Below, piece after piece: positions 15,908 to 23,852 of a DNA stretch of 48,730 bases (position 1 is the first letter of the stretch; each line of letters starts with the position of its first letter). The translations under genes were made by a program, and so were the position numbers. The DNA comes from Bacteroidales bacterium (GTDB taxonomy: Bacteria > Bacteroidota > Bacteroidia > Bacteroidales > UBA932), in the NCBI GenBank assembly GCA_017960545.1, contig JAGCYZ010000055.1, forward strand, positions 1 through 48,730, written 5' to 3'. The notes beneath the pieces are model-generated. The model was not told the origin of the DNA. It was given only the letters and a program-made list of their open reading frames with translations, and ran no database searches.

Positions 15908-17739
15908 CTGTTAGGCATAAGGTTGGCGTTAAGGATACGTTCTTCCACATACTTGCGCTCCGGGCGGATTTCTCCGGTCAGATACTGCTCCACCATCAGG
16001 GAGGCGATAGGGCAGGCCCAGGTGGCGCCGAATCCTGCGTTCTCAATATAAGCGGCTATTGCAATCTTGGGGTTCTCCCTTGGAGCGAAGCAGATGAATA
16101 CGGAGTTGTCCGCTCCGTGCGGATTCTGGGCTGTACCCGTCTTTCCGCAGAGATCCAGCCCCGGTATGGCGGCGGCATAAGCCGTTCCGCCAGCGCCGGC
16201 AGGCTCGTTGACAGCCCGCCACATTCCGTTGATAACCTTCTTGAATTCGGTGGTATCGACCTTGGTGTAATTGCGCTCGTGGTATTTGGGATCTATCTCC
16301 ACACCCTCGGAATCTTTTACAATGTGCGGAGTGATGTACCAGCCCCTGTTGGCCACGGTGGCGCATAGATTTGCTATCTGGAGCGGCGTCACGCCCATTT
16401 CTCCCTGGCCGATAGACAGCGAGACTATTGTTGCGAAACGCCATCCGTTGCGTCCGTAAATCTTTGAATAATAGGAAGATGTTGGAACGTTGCCTCCCAG
16501 TTCGGAAGGGAAGTCGCTTCCCAGGCTGCTGCCAAGACCAAAACTGGTGACGTATTCACGCCAGGCGTCGAAAGCTTCCGGAGTGTTGCTGTATTTCTTG
16601 TTCTCCAGGACGGACTTGAGCACGTAGCAGAAGTAGCCGTTGCAGGACATCATAATGGCCTCTTCCAGATTGAGGGGGGAGCGGTGGCCGTGGCAGCCAA
16701 GCTTGCGGCTGCCGCTGTACGCGTACCCGCGGTTGCACGGGTACTGCCTGTCCGGGGTCAGAACTCCCTCCTGCAGGCCTATGAGCCCGTTCACAAGCTT
16801 GAATACGGATCCCGGGGGATAGGAGGCCTGCACCGTACGGTTGAACATCGGTTTGTACGGGTCGTTAGATATCTGGTTGTAATACTGGCCTATGTCTGAC
16901 AGCATCTGCACGTCTATTCCAGGGCTTGAAACCATTGCGAGGATCTCCCCGGTGGAAGGCTCGATCGCAACCACGCTTCCAACCTTGTTCTGCATCAACT
17001 CCTGGCCGTACTGCTGCAGTTTGGCGTCAATTGTGGTGGTGATATTCCTTCCGGCCACGGCTTCCTTGTCCATCTCGCCGTTCTGGTATGCGGTCTTGAT
17101 CTGGTTCCTGGAATCCCTGATATAGATCTTGTATCCTTTCTCGCCGCGGAGGTCCTCCTCGCGGGCGGCCTCTATCCCTGTCTTTCCGGCGTAGTCTCCG
17201 CTGCGGTACTGCCCCTCGTGCTTGCGGATATAATCCGCATCCACTTCGGAAACGTACCCCAGCAGGTTGCCGCCGGCGTTCACGGGATAGTCCCTTACGC
17301 TGCGCACGTGCCCTTTGAAGCCGGGGAACTTGTACTGCACCTCCGCAAAACGGATATAGGTCTCGGAGGGCACCTGCTTGAGCATTGTCACGGACTGGTA
17401 GCCAATCCTCCTGCTGTTCTTCTTGTATTCCGCCATCCTTTCGCGGATGAAATCTACGGAAACGTTGAGGGCGTCGGCCAGGGCAAGGGTGTCAAAGTTC
17501 TTGACCTCACGGGGAGTCACCTGTATGTCGTATGCAATCTTGTTCCCCACAAGGATGGTTCCGTTGCGGTCATATATGACACCCCTGGTAGGATATATGA
17601 TGTCATACACCATAGAGTTGTTGGAGGCGTCTATCTTGTACTGCGGGTCCAGGATCTGGATGCCGAACAGCTTGACCAGGAGGATGGCCGCAACCACTCC
17701 CAGCCCAATAAGAATCTTGTTTTTCCTGTCCAGCGTCAT
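15904..17739 (-). CDS. mrdA: Penicillin-binding protein 2, elongasome transpeptidase
   Basis: 611 residues. One N-terminal membrane anchor (about 9-27), a dimerisation/pedestal domain, and a transpeptidase domain with the SxxK motif in PPGSVFKLV, SxN as SCN (MMSCNGYF) and KTG as CGKTGTAQN. It cross-links peptidoglycan on the outer face of the inner membrane and activates RodA. Overlaps both neighbours by 4 bases, showing tight translational coupling in the shape operon. Confidence 0.97.
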   Translation of the reverse strand: MTLDRKNKILIGLGVVAAILLVKLFGIQILDPQYKIDASNNSMVYDIIYPTRGVIYDRNGTILVGNKIAYDIQVTPREVKNFDTLALADALNVSVDFIRERMAEYKKNSRRIGYQSVTMLKQVPSETYIRFAEVQYKFPGFKGHVRSVRDYPVNAGGNLLGYVSEVDADYIRKHEGQYRSGDYAGKTGIEAAREEDLRGEKGYKIYIRDSRNQIKTAYQNGEMDKEAVAGRNITTTIDAKLQQYGQELMQNKVGSVVAIEPSTGEILAMVSSPGIDVQMLSDIGQYYNQISNDPYKPMFNRTVQASYPPGSVFKLVNGLIGLQEGVLTPDRQYPCNRGYAYSGSRKLGCHGHRSPLNLEEAIMMSCNGYFCYVLKSVLENKKYSNTPEAFDAWREYVTSFGLGSSLGSDFPSELGGNVPTSSYYSKIYGRNGWRFATIVSLSIGQGEMGVTPLQIANLCATVANRGWYITPHIVKDSEGVEIDPKYHERNYTKVDTTEFKKVINGMWRAVNEPAGAGGTAYAAAIPGLDLCGKTGTAQNPHGADNSVFICFAPRENPKIAIAAYIENAGFGATWACPIASLMVEQYLTGEIRPERKYVEERILNANLMPNR

Positions 17740-18251
17740 CTGTCCCTGTAATCCTTTGTAAGAGTGTCGGCAATGAACAGAGACAGCAGGGTGCCTGCCG
17801 GAAGGGAGATGGCAAAGCGGAGGGCGTTGAACCAGAATGGCCTGGTGCCGGCCCCGTCCGCCGCTATGTAGATGATCAGGAACAAAGCCTGGGCTATCAC
17901 AATGTATGTGGAGAACTTAAGGATGCCGTACTTCTGCATTGTCACATCCTCCTTGTGGGCGAACACTTCCTGTCCGAACACAAGGTTAAGCAGCCCGTTG
18001 CGCACCAGCCCCACAGGAATCAGCGCCAGCATATTGAGTCCTAGAACCCCGTCTCCCAGGAAATCTACCAGGAAGCCCGTCGCGGCCGCGATGAGCATAG
18101 CTGTAATTGTGGAATACCTTACCGGAATGAGAAGGACCAGAACGGGCAGGAGGCTCAGCGTAAGGTAATATGTAAGGTTCAGGTAATTGCAAAGCAATAC
18201 CTGCAGGAGCACATAGCAAAGGTAGATAGCAAAGAACCGGCTACTTTTCAT
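17736..18251 (-). CDS. mreD: Rod shape-determining protein MreD
   Basis: 171 residues, strongly hydrophobic with about five membrane spans and the loop FLGDGVLGLNM typical of MreD. A scaffold in the elongasome between MreC and the synthases. It is assigned by position (mreB-mreC-mreD-mrdA-rodA), length and topology, since the family is poorly conserved. Overlaps mreC by 11 bases. Confidence 0.9.
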   Translation of the reverse strand: MKSSRFFAIYLCYVLLQVLLCNYLNLTYYLTLSLLPVLVLLIPVRYSTITAMLIAAATGFLVDFLGDGVLGLNMLALIPVGLVRNGLLNLVFGQEVFAHKEDVTMQKYGILKFSTYIVIAQALFLIIYIAADGAGTRPFWFNALRFAISLPAGTLLSLFIADTLTKDYRDR

Positions 18252-19104
18252 CTGTTTCCTCCTTTGTTTCCTCGTTGGCCTCCATATTCTCCAGAGGGAT
18301 TATCTCATCCCTTCCGGTATGGTCCACTATTGTGATATACCTCAGCGCCGCGTGGTCTTCCAGCAGCGTCACGTAAATTTCATACATAGTTCCGTCCTGT
18401 ATTCCGGACCCGGTTACTATTCCCAGGGGGATGTCGGGCGGGAATATGGTGGAATAGCCGCTTGTGAAGACCGTGTCTCCCTGAGCGAACCTTGTCTGGA
18501 GCGGGATCTCCCTCAGGATGGCCTTGTTGGTGGAGTGGCCGTCCCAGGACAGGGGACCCACCACACCCTCGCTGCCAATCCTTGCGCTGACGTTGAAGCT
18601 GGAGTTCATAAAAGCTATTCCATAGGAATAGTTCCTCTCCACAGCCTCCACTATGCCAATGGCGCCGCGGGATGTGATTATGCCGCTCTGGGGGCGCACG
18701 CCGTCTTCATAACCCTTGTTTACGATTATGTAGTTGTGCTGCTTGTTCTTGCTCATCTTGACGATGGCTCCCGGGATGAAGCGGAAGTCTCCGGCAAATC
18801 CTTCGCCTACTTCTCCCGCATCCGGTCCTCCGGCACTCTCTATTTCGTTATGCATCCTGGCCACCTGAAGGCTCAGACGGTAATTCTCCTGTGCCAGTTC
18901 CTGGTTCTGGCTTTTAAGGGAGAAGTAGTCCCTCACGGATTCGCTGCTTCCCCAAAGAGCACCCATCACGCGGTGGGAGAAACGGGACACCCAGATGCCC
19001 TGGAGGTCTCCACCGCGGACAATCATACTTAACGCAGCCACCTCCAACAATATGAAAATGGCTGCCGTCAAGATAATTGAGATAGTTCTGCTCTTTCTTG
19101 GCAT
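18241..19104 (-). CDS. mreC: Rod shape-determining protein MreC
   Basis: 287 residues. One N-terminal span (about 8-28), a coiled coil (about 60-95), then the beta-rich periplasmic domain with GIITSRGAIGIVEAVERNYS and PLGIVTGSG motifs. Links cytoplasmic MreB to PBP2 and activates it. Its ATG shares one base with the mreB stop codon. The acidic tail (NEETKEETDEK) is not conserved. Confidence 0.95.
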   Translation of the reverse strand: MPRKSRTISIILTAAIFILLEVAALSMIVRGGDLQGIWVSRFSHRVMGALWGSSESVRDYFSLKSQNQELAQENYRLSLQVARMHNEIESAGGPDAGEVGEGFAGDFRFIPGAIVKMSKNKQHNYIIVNKGYEDGVRPQSGIITSRGAIGIVEAVERNYSYGIAFMNSSFNVSARIGSEGVVGPLSWDGHSTNKAILREIPLQTRFAQGDTVFTSGYSTIFPPDIPLGIVTGSGIQDGTMYEIYVTLLEDHAALRYITIVDHTGRDEIIPLENMEANEETKEETDEK

Positions 19105-20126
19105 TACCTCATAAGGAACGAATAATGCTCCGTGTTCTTGAGAGCTATGCAGGTGCCCCTGGCCACGGCCCTGAGCGGATCTTCGGCAACGTGGAACGGG
19201 ATGTTCACCTTCTCGGTGAGCCTCTGTGCAAGGCCGCGCAGCAGGGCGCCGCCTCCAGACAGGAAGATACCGTTCTCCACGATGTCTGAGTAAAGCTCCG
19301 GAGGAGTCTGCTCCAGCACGTGCAGCACGGAAGACTCTATCTTTGCCACTGACTTGTCAAGGCAGTGGGCGATTTCCTGATATGTGATGGTTGCCTCTAC
19401 AGGGTGGGCGGTCATAAGGTTGGGGCCTTTGATGACTATAGGCTCCGGCTCGTCGTCAAGGTTGGGGAGAACGGCGCCCACGGCAATCTTGATGCGCTCC
19501 GCGGTGATTTCTCCAACCTTGATGTTGTGCTGCTGTTTGAGGTAGTACTGGATGTCGTTGGTAAAGACGTCTCCCGCCGTGCGGATGCTGTCCTGCTGGA
19601 CGATTCCTCCAAGTGAGATGACTGCGATCTCAGTGGTTCCTCCGCCTATGTCCACAACCATATTGCCCTTAGGGGCCTCCACTTCAAGGCCGATTCCCAG
19701 AGCGGCTGCCATAGGTTCGTATATGAGGTAAACCTCACGCGCTCCGGCGTGCTCTGAAGAGTCGCGCACGGCGCGGATCTCAACCTCCGTACTTCCGGAA
19801 GGGATTCCCACCACCACCTTGAGGTTGGGGGTGAAGAATGAGCGGTGCTTGCTGTTGACTTCCTTTATGAAACCGCGGATCATCATCTCGGCGGCGTTGA
19901 AGTCTGCAATTACGCCGTCCCTCAGGGGGCGGACAGTCTTGATTGCAGGGTTAACCTTTTCGTGCATCAGCTTGGCCCTCTTTCCCAAGGCCAGCAGTTT
20001 TCCTGTATTATTGTCTATTGCAACTATGCTTGGCTCGTCCAGCGCTATCTGGTCATTCTGGAAAATGACGGTATTGGCCGTTCCAAGGTCAATTGCAAGC
20101 TCTTGATTCAAAAATGAAAAAGCCAT
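19104..20126 (-). CDS. mreB: Actin-like shape protein MreB
   Basis: 340 residues, the standard length. Actin-fold phosphate loops are visible: IDLGTANTVIF near the N-terminus and VDIGGGTTEIAVIS, plus LSGGGALLRG near the C-terminus. It forms membrane-bound filaments that guide the elongasome. First gene of the five-gene shape operon; its promoter (-7 box at 20166-20173) interleaves with the divergent ispD promoter. Confidence 0.98.
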   Translation of the reverse strand: MAFSFLNQELAIDLGTANTVIFQNDQIALDEPSIVAIDNNTGKLLALGKRAKLMHEKVNPAIKTVRPLRDGVIADFNAAEMMIRGFIKEVNSKHRSFFTPNLKVVVGIPSGSTEVEIRAVRDSSEHAGAREVYLIYEPMAAALGIGLEVEAPKGNMVVDIGGGTTEIAVISLGGIVQQDSIRTAGDVFTNDIQYYLKQQHNIKVGEITAERIKIAVGAVLPNLDDEPEPIVIKGPNLMTAHPVEATITYQEIAHCLDKSVAKIESSVLHVLEQTPPELYSDIVENGIFLSGGGALLRGLAQRLTEKVNIPFHVAEDPLRAVARGTCIALKNTEHYSFLMR

Positions 20127-20165
20127 AATTCAAAATGAAGTAAATGAAGATTTTCCTTTAGTTCC

Positions 20166-20173
20166 CAAAAGTA
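20166..20173 (-). promoter_or_regulatory. -7 box of the mreB operon promoter
   Basis: TACTTTTG on the minus strand, about 40 bases before the mreB ATG. Confidence 0.55.
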
Positions 20174-20184
20174 CGAAAAAAGAT

Positions 20185-20192
20185 TAAATTTG
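20185..20192 (+). promoter_or_regulatory. -7 box of the ispD promoter
   Basis: TAAATTTG, 16 bases before the ispD ATG; only 11 bases separate it from the divergent mreB -7 box, so RNA polymerase binding at the two sites probably interferes. Confidence 0.55.
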
Positions 20193-20208
20193 TAGAAAAA
20201 ATTAGGGG

Positions 20209-20904
20209 ATGGAAAGAAAAATTTATGTCATAATAGTAGCAGGCGGCAGCGGCTCCCGGATGGGGTCTTCACTGCCCAAACAATTCCTTGAATTGGGGGG
20301 TAAGCCAATCCTGCGTCTTTCCATAGAAGTAATCCTGGAAGCCTGTCCCCAGGCCTGCATAATCACCGTCCTACCCGACGGGCATATCAGCTACTGGGAA
20401 GAATATTGCCTCAAGGCCAACTTCCACGTCCCGCAAATGATAGTCCAGGGAGGCATAACCCGTTTCCATTCTGTCAAGAACGCATTGGCAAAAGTGCCTG
20501 AAGGAGCCCTCGTGGCCGTTCACGACGCCGTGAGGCCCCTGGTCTCCCCGGAACTGGTCCGCACCCTTGTGAACCAGGCCCTAGAGAGCGGCAGCGCCGT
20601 GCCTGCGGTGCAGGCCGTGGATACGCTGCGGGTCCTGGAAAAGAAGGGAGAGACCCTGGTGGCGGGAGACAGCGTCCTTGACCGCTCCAGGATATACGCG
20701 ATCCAGACCCCTCAGGTATTCTGGTCGGAGACCCTCCTGGATGCGTACAGGCAGGCCTTTGACACCGCTTTCACAGACGATGCCTCCGTAGTTGCAAAAA
20801 AAGGAATACCTCTATCCTATGTTCAGGGAGAGAGGTATAACCTTAAGATCACTACGCCTGAGGACCTGGCCCTGGCGGAGGCTATTCTGCTTCGTCGGGG
20901 TTGA
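20209..20904 (+). CDS. ispD: 2-C-methyl-D-erythritol 4-phosphate cytidylyltransferase
   Basis: 231 residues. Third step of the MEP isoprenoid pathway: MEP plus CTP gives CDP-ME. Signatures are the nucleotide loop AGGSGSRMGSSLPKQF, HDAVRPLVS, QTPQVFW and FTDDASVV. The product route supplies undecaprenyl phosphate for the wall synthesis encoded nearby. Monocistronic here; its 3' end overlaps the convergent Lrp-type gene by 23 bases. Confidence 0.96.
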   Translation: MERKIYVIIVAGGSGSRMGSSLPKQFLELGGKPILRLSIEVILEACPQACIITVLPDGHISYWEEYCLKANFHVPQMIVQGGITRFHSVKNALAKVPEGALVAVHDAVRPLVSPELVRTLVNQALESGSAVPAVQAVDTLRVLEKKGETLVAGDSVLDRSRIYAIQTPQVFWSETLLDAYRQAFDTAFTDDASVVAKKGIPLSYVQGERYNLKITTPEDLALAEAILLRRG

Positions 20905-21388
20905 TGTTCCCTCCGGAATAAGTATAGTCTTTTACCCAGATCTGGCGCTCGAACGCCTGGTCGAGGGAAATCATAGTTTCTGTAGATTGGACGTAAGGAA
21001 TCTTCTGGATGGTGTTCAGGAGGACCTCCATAAGATGGTTGTTGTCAAAGCAGAAGAGTTTCAGAAGGATTGCCGCCTTTCCGGTGATGAAATGGCATTC
21101 AACAACTTCAGGGATCTTTTTGATGGACTTGATAACCTCGGCGTATTTGTTGTTTTCCGAGAGAGACAGGCTTACGTATGCACACACCTGCAAGCCAATG
21201 GCTTCCGGCTTTACAAGCAGCCGTGAGCCCATAATGACGCCGTTCGCCTCCAGTTTCTTTACCCTCTGGTGGATGGCGGCTCCTGAGATACCGCACTCCC
21301 TGGCAATTTCCAGGAAAGGCATACGGGCGTTATTGACCAGCAGTGATAAGATTTTCTGATCTATCTGATCTATCTGATATTTAGCCAT
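20882..21388 (-). CDS. Lrp/AsnC-family transcriptional regulator
   Basis: 168 residues. N-terminal winged HTH (IDQKILSLLVNNARMPFLEIA, then GISGAAIHQRVKKLEANGVI) and a C-terminal RAM ligand-binding domain (about 65-150; the LQVCAYVSLSL strand, VVECHFITGKAAILLKL). Family members sense amino acids and act as dimers to octamers. Target and ligand cannot be read from context; it is convergent with ispD and precedes topA on the same strand by 61 bases. Confidence 0.92.
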   Translation of the reverse strand: MAKYQIDQIDQKILSLLVNNARMPFLEIARECGISGAAIHQRVKKLEANGVIMGSRLLVKPEAIGLQVCAYVSLSLSENNKYAEVIKSIKKIPEVVECHFITGKAAILLKLFCFDNNHLMEVLLNTIQKIPYVQSTETMISLDQAFERQIWVKDYTYSGGNINPDEAE

Positions 21389-21449
21389 CGGGTAAGTATT
21401 TATAGAAATTATTGGCTAATATATAAAAAATTTAAATACAACTCCACGA

Positions 21450-23759
21450 TTATTTAGACTTTCTAAATCTTTTTGTCTTTTTTTCTGTCGGAGTGGAATT
21501 GTCAATTATTTCTTTGCACTTTTGCTCGTCCAACAATGCGGCGTCGGTTCCCTTGGGGAGTTTGTAATTGTTTCCGTTATACTTGATGTATGGGCCGTAC
21601 CTTCCGTTTATTATCTGGATTCCGCCCGGGGAGAACTCGGCCATAACAGTATTCACTGCCTGCTGTACGGAGGCCTCTGAAATAAGCTTGCTACAGTCTT
21701 CAAGGGTCACTTTCAAAGGGTCCTTTCCGCGTGGCAGGGCCACGTTCCTGTCCCCGTACTTGATATACGGGCCGAATTTGCCCTTGGTCACCACTACGTC
21801 AACTCCGTCAACCTGACCCACGGTGCGTGGCAGTTCGAACAGTTTGAGGGCTTCTTCCAGGGTGATGCTCTCAATGAGCTGTCCCTTGGAAAGGTTGGCG
21901 AACTGTTTCTTTTCCGGATCGCCTTTCTGGACATAGGCGCCGTAGCGGCCGAACTTGGCCACCAGGACCTCTCCGTCCGGGGCGGTGCCAATCTCCCGGC
22001 TCACGCGGTTGAACTGGCCGTCCTGAAGGGTCTGCTCCACTTTCTGGTGGAACGGTCCGTAGAAGGAGGATATCATGCTGTTCCAGACTTCCTGTCCGTC
22101 TGCTATCTTGTCAAAGTCCTTCTCCACGGTTGCGGTGAAGTCATAGTCCAGGATGTCGGGGAAACTGCCCATAAGGAAATCCGTCACAATGATGCCGATG
22201 TCCATTGGAAGGAGCCTGCCCTTTTCCGCGCCAACCACCTCCGTCTTCTGGGAAGAAGAGATGGAAGAGCCCTTGAGGGTGTAGTTGGTGACGGTGTATT
22301 TGGCGCCTTCCTTGTCCCCCTTGGTCAGGTATCCGCGCCCGGAAGTGAGCGTGGTGATAGTGGGGGCGTAGGTTGAAGGGCGCCCAATCTCCAGTTCCTC
22401 AAGTTTCTTGACCAGAGACGCCTCGGAATATCTGTACGGAGGCTGGGTGAATTTGCATTCGGCGCTTATGGTGCCGCGCTGGAGACTGTCGCCGGGGTTC
22501 ATTGCAGGGAGGACGATCTCGTCCTCGGTGTCCTGGGTGTCGTCGGAACTCTCCATATAGAGTTTCAGGAATCCGTCGAACAGAATGTTCACGGCCTGGG
22601 TTACAAACAGTTCGGGACGCTTGTCGCTCTCAATTTTAACGGTGGTGTTCATCACCGAAGCATCAGCCATCTGGGACGCCACGGTCCTTTTCCATATAAG
22701 GTTGTAGAGCTTCTGCTCCATAGGGGTGCCGCTAATCTGCACGTTGTCTATGAAGGTGGGGCGGATGGCTTCGTGCGCTTCCTGGGCGCTGCGGCTGGTT
22801 GTCCTGAACTGCCTTGGCTTGGAATAATCCGGGCCGAAGGTATCCACTATATATTTCTTTGCGGTATTCAGCGCCAGGCTGGAGAGGTTGGTGGAATCAG
22901 TACGCATATACGTGATGAGACCTCTCTCGTAAAGGCTCTGGGCAACTCTCATCGTGGTGCTTACGGAGAAGCGCAGCTTGCGTGAGGCTTCCTGCTGAAG
23001 CGTGGAAGTGGTGAAAGGCGCCGCGGGGAACCTGGTGCCGTTCTTTGCGTCGATGCCCTTGACGCGGAAGGAGGCGCCTATACAGGCCGCCAGGAACTCC
23101 TGCGCCTGCTCCGCGGACTCGAACCTGGAATCAAGGGTTGCCTTGAGCTTTGCTCCTCCCTGGGTGAGGAACTGTCCCTCCACCCTGTAGAAAGGCGATG
23201 GCCTGAACGCCTGGATTTCCTTCTCCTTGTCAACTACCAGCCTGAGCGCTACGGACTGCACGCGGCCCGCGGAAAGCTTTGGCTGGATCTTCCTCCAGAG
23301 GATTGGAGAAAGCTCGAAGCCTACAAGGCGGTCCAGCACGCGGCGGGCCTGCTGGGCGTTGACCAGGTTCATATCAACCTCGCGCGGGTTCTTTATGGCT
23401 TCCTGGATTGCGGATTTGGTTATTTCGTGGAAAACGATGCGCTTTGTCTTGGCAGGATCCAGGTTAAGGGCTTCCATAAGGTGCCAGGAAATTGCCTCTC
23501 CCTCGCGGTCCGCATCGGACGCGAGCCATACGGTATCTGCCTTGGCTGCCAGTTTCTTGAGGTCTGAGACAATCTTCTTCTTGTCGGCCGGAACGACGTA
23601 CTGCGGGGTGAAACCATTCTCTACGTCTATGCTGAGCTTGTTGTCGTACAAGTCGCGAATGTGGCCGATGCTGGCTTTAACAGTATAATCTTTCCCAAGA
23701 GACTCCTCAATCTTCTTTATTTTACCCGGAGACTCTACAATTACTAAATTCCCCTCCAT
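21450..23759 (-). CDS. topA: DNA topoisomerase I
   Basis: 769 residues from the ATG at 23759 (MEGNLVIVESPGKIKKIE); a start 13 codons upstream exists but adds a non-conserved leader. Toprim domain first (LASDADREGEAISWHL), then the gate domains with the catalytic tyrosine in GLITYMRTDST, then C-terminal repeats with FGPYIKYGDRNVALPRG and YGPYIKYNGNNYKLPKG, the non-zinc repeats typical of Bacteroidetes TopA. Relaxes negative supercoils. Ends in a lysine-rich tail (KKTKRFRKSK). Divergent from the PBP1A operon. Confidence 0.97.
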   Translation of the reverse strand: MEGNLVIVESPGKIKKIEESLGKDYTVKASIGHIRDLYDNKLSIDVENGFTPQYVVPADKKKIVSDLKKLAAKADTVWLASDADREGEAISWHLMEALNLDPAKTKRIVFHEITKSAIQEAIKNPREVDMNLVNAQQARRVLDRLVGFELSPILWRKIQPKLSAGRVQSVALRLVVDKEKEIQAFRPSPFYRVEGQFLTQGGAKLKATLDSRFESAEQAQEFLAACIGASFRVKGIDAKNGTRFPAAPFTTSTLQQEASRKLRFSVSTTMRVAQSLYERGLITYMRTDSTNLSSLALNTAKKYIVDTFGPDYSKPRQFRTTSRSAQEAHEAIRPTFIDNVQISGTPMEQKLYNLIWKRTVASQMADASVMNTTVKIESDKRPELFVTQAVNILFDGFLKLYMESSDDTQDTEDEIVLPAMNPGDSLQRGTISAECKFTQPPYRYSEASLVKKLEELEIGRPSTYAPTITTLTSGRGYLTKGDKEGAKYTVTNYTLKGSSISSSQKTEVVGAEKGRLLPMDIGIIVTDFLMGSFPDILDYDFTATVEKDFDKIADGQEVWNSMISSFYGPFHQKVEQTLQDGQFNRVSREIGTAPDGEVLVAKFGRYGAYVQKGDPEKKQFANLSKGQLIESITLEEALKLFELPRTVGQVDGVDVVVTKGKFGPYIKYGDRNVALPRGKDPLKVTLEDCSKLISEASVQQAVNTVMAEFSPGGIQIINGRYGPYIKYNGNNYKLPKGTDAALLDEQKCKEIIDNSTPTEKKTKRFRKSK

Positions 23760-23827
23760 TACTGCTCGATTTTTGTTTAGTTCTGCAAAGAAAAACACAA
23801 ACGGGGCAATTTTCCAAATTTAATCGT

Positions 23828-23835
23828 TAATTTTG
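23828..23835 (+). promoter_or_regulatory. -7 box of the PBP1A-murF-ddl-prmC operon
   Basis: TAATTTTG, 17 bases before the PBP1A ATG in the divergent topA/PBP1A gap. Confidence 0.55.
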
Positions 23836-23852
23836 TAAGTTATATAACAGCT

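Noticed and set aside
18319-19032. Plus-strand open frame of 237 codons
   Set aside because: Antisense shadow of mreC in a high-G+C region.
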